Source: Candidatus Rifleibacteriota bacterium (GTDB taxonomy: Bacteria > Riflebacteria > Ozemobacteria > Ozemobacterales > Ozemobacteraceae). Taken from it: a stretch of 8,967 nucleotides of DNA. The DNA lies in contig JAFXRA010000147.1 in the NCBI GenBank assembly GCA_017526725.1, positions 1-8,967 of the forward strand, in the 5' to 3' direction. Position 1 is the first letter of the stretch, and each line of letters starts with the position of its first letter. Position numbers and translations under genes: made by a program. Shown one piece after another: positions 7,533 to 8,967 of this stretch. The notes below the pieces were generated by a model that was not told the DNA's origin, ran no database searches, and saw nothing but the letters and a program-made list of their open reading frames with translations.

Positions 7533-7888
7533 CAGGGCAAACGCAAACTTTTTCTTTTATTGATGAGGATTTGCCAATATCTATTATTATAATTGTAGCG
7601 TCTTCCAGACGCATTATATTTTATATTCTATTCCTAGGGTGTCTTCGACACCCTAGGTTATTAATGTTGCGACTTCCATAAGGCACAGGATGTGCCTATG
7701 CAAGCGAGCGACAGGAGGTCAGCGAGTCGCAGTCGCTTTTCAGAGAAGTAAAGTGTCTGAAAGACACTACATTAATAACCGTGGGTATCTAAAGATACCC
7801 ACGGATTAGAGATATATAATTATTGTGCCTGGAAGGCACTACATCTTAAAACACTGATTATTAGCTAAAAAAGTTTGCGTTTGCCCTA
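7533..7888. mobile_element. Non-autonomous transposable element (MITE) packed with hairpins
   Basis: About 356 bp bounded by perfect 20-bp terminal inverted repeats, AGGGCAAACGCAAACTTTTT at 7534-7553 and its reverse complement at 7868-7887, and flanked by a 10-bp direct repeat. It has no open reading frame of note, so it would need a transposase encoded elsewhere; the 10-bp duplication fits IS4-type elements but the family is not proven. The interior holds at least six perfect hairpins: 7598-7612 (6-bp stem), 7633-7657 (11), 7681-7697 (7), 7752-7768 (7), 7779-7804 (12) and 7825-7839 (6). A longer stem, TGCGACT/AGTCGCA (7668-7674 with 7725-7731), encloses the third. GGTTATTAATGT (7656-7667) and its complement (7769-7780) mark the whole as one large imperfect palindrome. 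It supplies no gene but could form strong RNA or cruciform structure. Confidence 0.88.
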
Positions 7889-7898
7889 GAGGTTATGG
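7889..7898. repeat. Target-site duplication, right copy (GAGGTTATGG)
   Basis: Exact copy of the 10 bp at 7523-7532. Removing the element and one copy joins the Tudor gene's promoter region directly to the spacer after the COG2865-type gene, giving a probable ancestral intergenic region of roughly 160 bp. Confidence 0.85.
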
Positions 7899-7915
7899 TT
7901 GTAGGTGTTGTTTTA

Positions 7916-7970
7916 TTTTATTACGCCATTTATCTTGCCATTTTGTGGCGTAATAAATGGCGTGATAAAA
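7916..7970. repeat. Hairpin made of inverted GEINGGI-type repeat units downstream of the regulator gene
   Basis: Arms 7916-7933 and 7953-7970 pair over 18 positions with one G-T pair, around a 19-nt loop. On the - strand, bases 7918-7950 are about 85% identical (28 of 33) to 8165-8197 inside the neighbouring gene, where that sequence encodes PLTGEINGGI. Read on the - strand here, it spells NGKINGVIK then a stop; the opposite arm read on the + strand gives NGVINGVIK. It lies 12 bp past the regulator's stop, so it may serve as that gene's terminator, although no clean T tract follows on the - strand. It looks like displaced repeat units of the gene's own GEINGGI motif. Confidence 0.6.
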
Positions 7971-7982
7971 TTGTTTGGTTTG

Positions 7983-8966
7983 TTATATTGCTTTCCAATA
8001 ACCTGTTTTATTTGAGCCAACTCGTTCTATTAGCTTTTTATTTTTAAGGTTAGAAAGCAATCTAGAAATAGTTCTTTGAGATTTATTTAAAATCTTGGCT
8101 AGTTCTGAATTAGTCAATCTAGAGTGTTCTCTTAGTGTTGAAATTAATTCTAATTCAATATCTGTTATTCCGCCATTTATCTCGCCAGTTAGTGGCATAT
8201 TATTTCTATCTATTCTAGAAAACTCAAGTGTAAAAGCAGTTTCTTCATTAATATAAGAAACAGAGACATTTGAATCATTACATAAAGTATATATTTTTCT
8301 TATTCCTGAACCAAAGGATTCAACATCTTTACAAAGGTATAAAGCCTTAGATATTACTTCATTTCTCAAATACGAGCGAATATCTCTTGTATAAAAATCA
8401 ATTGGTTCAAATTCATTGGCAAAGGCTCCAGGATTACAAATTGAAATACGATTCGAAAAGATATCTACTTCGTGTTGAACGGATATATCGTATCTTGCAT
8501 GTGCAAAACTATTGATTACTGCTTCACGAATCGCATCTAATGGAACTTCAGGTATTTCTTTACGATGTATTCCATCCTCGTTCATTTCAACACGCCAGCG
8601 AATGTTTTTGATAATATACTGAACCGCTTCATCTATTAGTTGAAAGATATTTCCGTCTATGCGTGCCATATCAAGAAAAGTTTCTTTATGTTCGGTAGCA
8701 AAGACAGCCATCTTTAAAGTAATAGGTTTCTTTGATGAAAAAAGGCAGACACCTGCATTGGTTAAATAATTTTTGTTCATTACTCCTATCAGTTCAAGAA
8801 GTCTGCGTTTATCGTATTCCATTTTTGGCATTCTTCCACAAGAAATCGCTGAATTAAAGAAATATTTTAAAGTCTGTTCATTGACATCATTTATAGTTTG
8901 ATTAGATGTTTTATTTTCCCAGGTTTCTTCATACTCTTTGCCAATCATTATTTTTCGTAGTTCAGA
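7983..8966 (-). CDS. AlbA_2 / HATPase_c_4 / winged-helix transcriptional regulator (COG2865 type), N-terminus outside window
   Basis: The C-terminal two thirds of a predicted ATP-binding transcriptional regulator. Numbering from the Met at 8948, residues about 1-95 are the linker and lead-in typical after an AlbA_2 DNA-binding domain. Residues about 100-250 are a GHKL-type ATPase domain: DAIREAVINSFAHARY (N-box-like with E, N and H), ISICNPGAFANEFEP (ATP-lid Gly) and SFGSGIRKI (G-box-like). PLTGEINGGI (about 251-260) is the short motif often seen before the tail of these proteins. Residues about 262-321 form a winged helix (LTNSELAKILNKSQRTISRLL, then the wing). The ATG at 8948 is probably internal, because the frame stays open to the right edge (SELRKI before it) and family members carry about 130 more N-terminal residues; a truncated form cannot be excluded. 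Such genes are common accessory genes in gut and rumen bacteria, sometimes next to mobile DNA as here. Target and signal are unknown. Confidence 0.88.
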   Translation of the reverse strand, partial: SELRKIMIGKEYEETWENKTSNQTINDVNEQTLKYFFNSAISCGRMPKMEYDKRRLLELIGVMNKNYLTNAGVCLFSSKKPITLKMAVFATEHKETFLDMARIDGNIFQLIDEAVQYIIKNIRWRVEMNEDGIHRKEIPEVPLDAIREAVINSFAHARYDISVQHEVDIFSNRISICNPGAFANEFEPIDFYTRDIRSYLRNEVISKALYLCKDVESFGSGIRKIYTLCNDSNVSVSYINEETAFTLEFSRIDRNNMPLTGEINGGITDIELELISTLREHSRLTNSELAKILNKSQRTISRLLSNLKNKKLIERVGSNKTGYWKAI

Positions 8967-8967
8967 G

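Noticed and set aside
7594..7843. CRISPR array
   Set aside because: The repeated units are hairpins with differing sequences and uneven spacing, not identical direct repeats with unique spacers, and no cas gene is present.
7534..7888. Riboswitch or structured leader RNA of the Tudor gene
   Set aside because: The hairpin region lies upstream of the promoter, not in the leader, and is bounded by transposon ends and a target duplication.
8946..8948. ATG at 8948 (- strand) as the start of the regulator
   Set aside because: The frame continues to the right edge without a stop and the protein would lack the AlbA_2 domain usual for this family. No Shine-Dalgarno is visible in the few upstream bases.
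7226..8966. A defence or toxin-antitoxin system formed by the Tudor protein and the regulator
   Set aside because: The two genes are separated by a mobile element and separate signals, and neither has a toxin, nuclease or antitoxin motif; nothing in the sequence links them.

Overview
The window is A+T-rich bacterial DNA. It probably comes from a diderm (Gram-negative-type) host, because two of the six genes carry Sec signal peptides and one is a periplasmic UshA-type nucleotidase. No rRNA, tRNA or phylogenetic marker is present, so the lineage cannot be fixed. The HEAT-plus-TPR fusion and the detached PcrA-type Tudor domain would suit less-studied anaerobic lineages such as Riflebacteria, Lentisphaerota or Spirochaetota, but that is a guess.

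Left part (1-4808, + strand): a PepD/M20C aminoacyl-histidine dipeptidase cut by the left edge, a 163-bp palindromic repeat (1309-1471), a secreted 5'-nucleotidase/2',3'-cyclic phosphodiesterase-type enzyme, and 31 bp after it an unrecognised exported 570-residue protein. The last two are probably co-transcribed. The enzymes suggest scavenging of peptides and nucleotides.

Middle part (4805-7516, - strand): a 782-residue protein with about 15 HEAT repeats followed by a Ser-rich linker and six TPRs. It converges on the left block and shares a 4-bp TTAA stop overlap with it. Upstream of it are an intrinsic terminator and a 75-residue stand-alone PcrA/UvrD C-terminal Tudor-like protein with a strong Shine-Dalgarno and a near-consensus sigma-70-type promoter.

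Right part (7517-8967): a non-autonomous mobile element of about 356 bp with perfect 20-bp terminal inverted repeats and a 10-bp target duplication. Its interior is a set of hairpins arranged as one large imperfect palindrome, with matched arms that keep their flanks but differ in stem sequence. It sits a few bases upstream of the Tudor gene's -35 box. Next is a hairpin built from inverted copies of a GEINGGI-coding repeat, then the 3' two thirds of an AlbA_2/HATPase_c_4/winged-helix regulator (COG2865 type) running off the right edge. The right part is the accessory region. I see no complete defence, secretion or biosynthetic system in the window. The most unusual items are the hairpin-packed element, the GEINGGI repeat copy outside its gene, and the free-standing Tudor domain.
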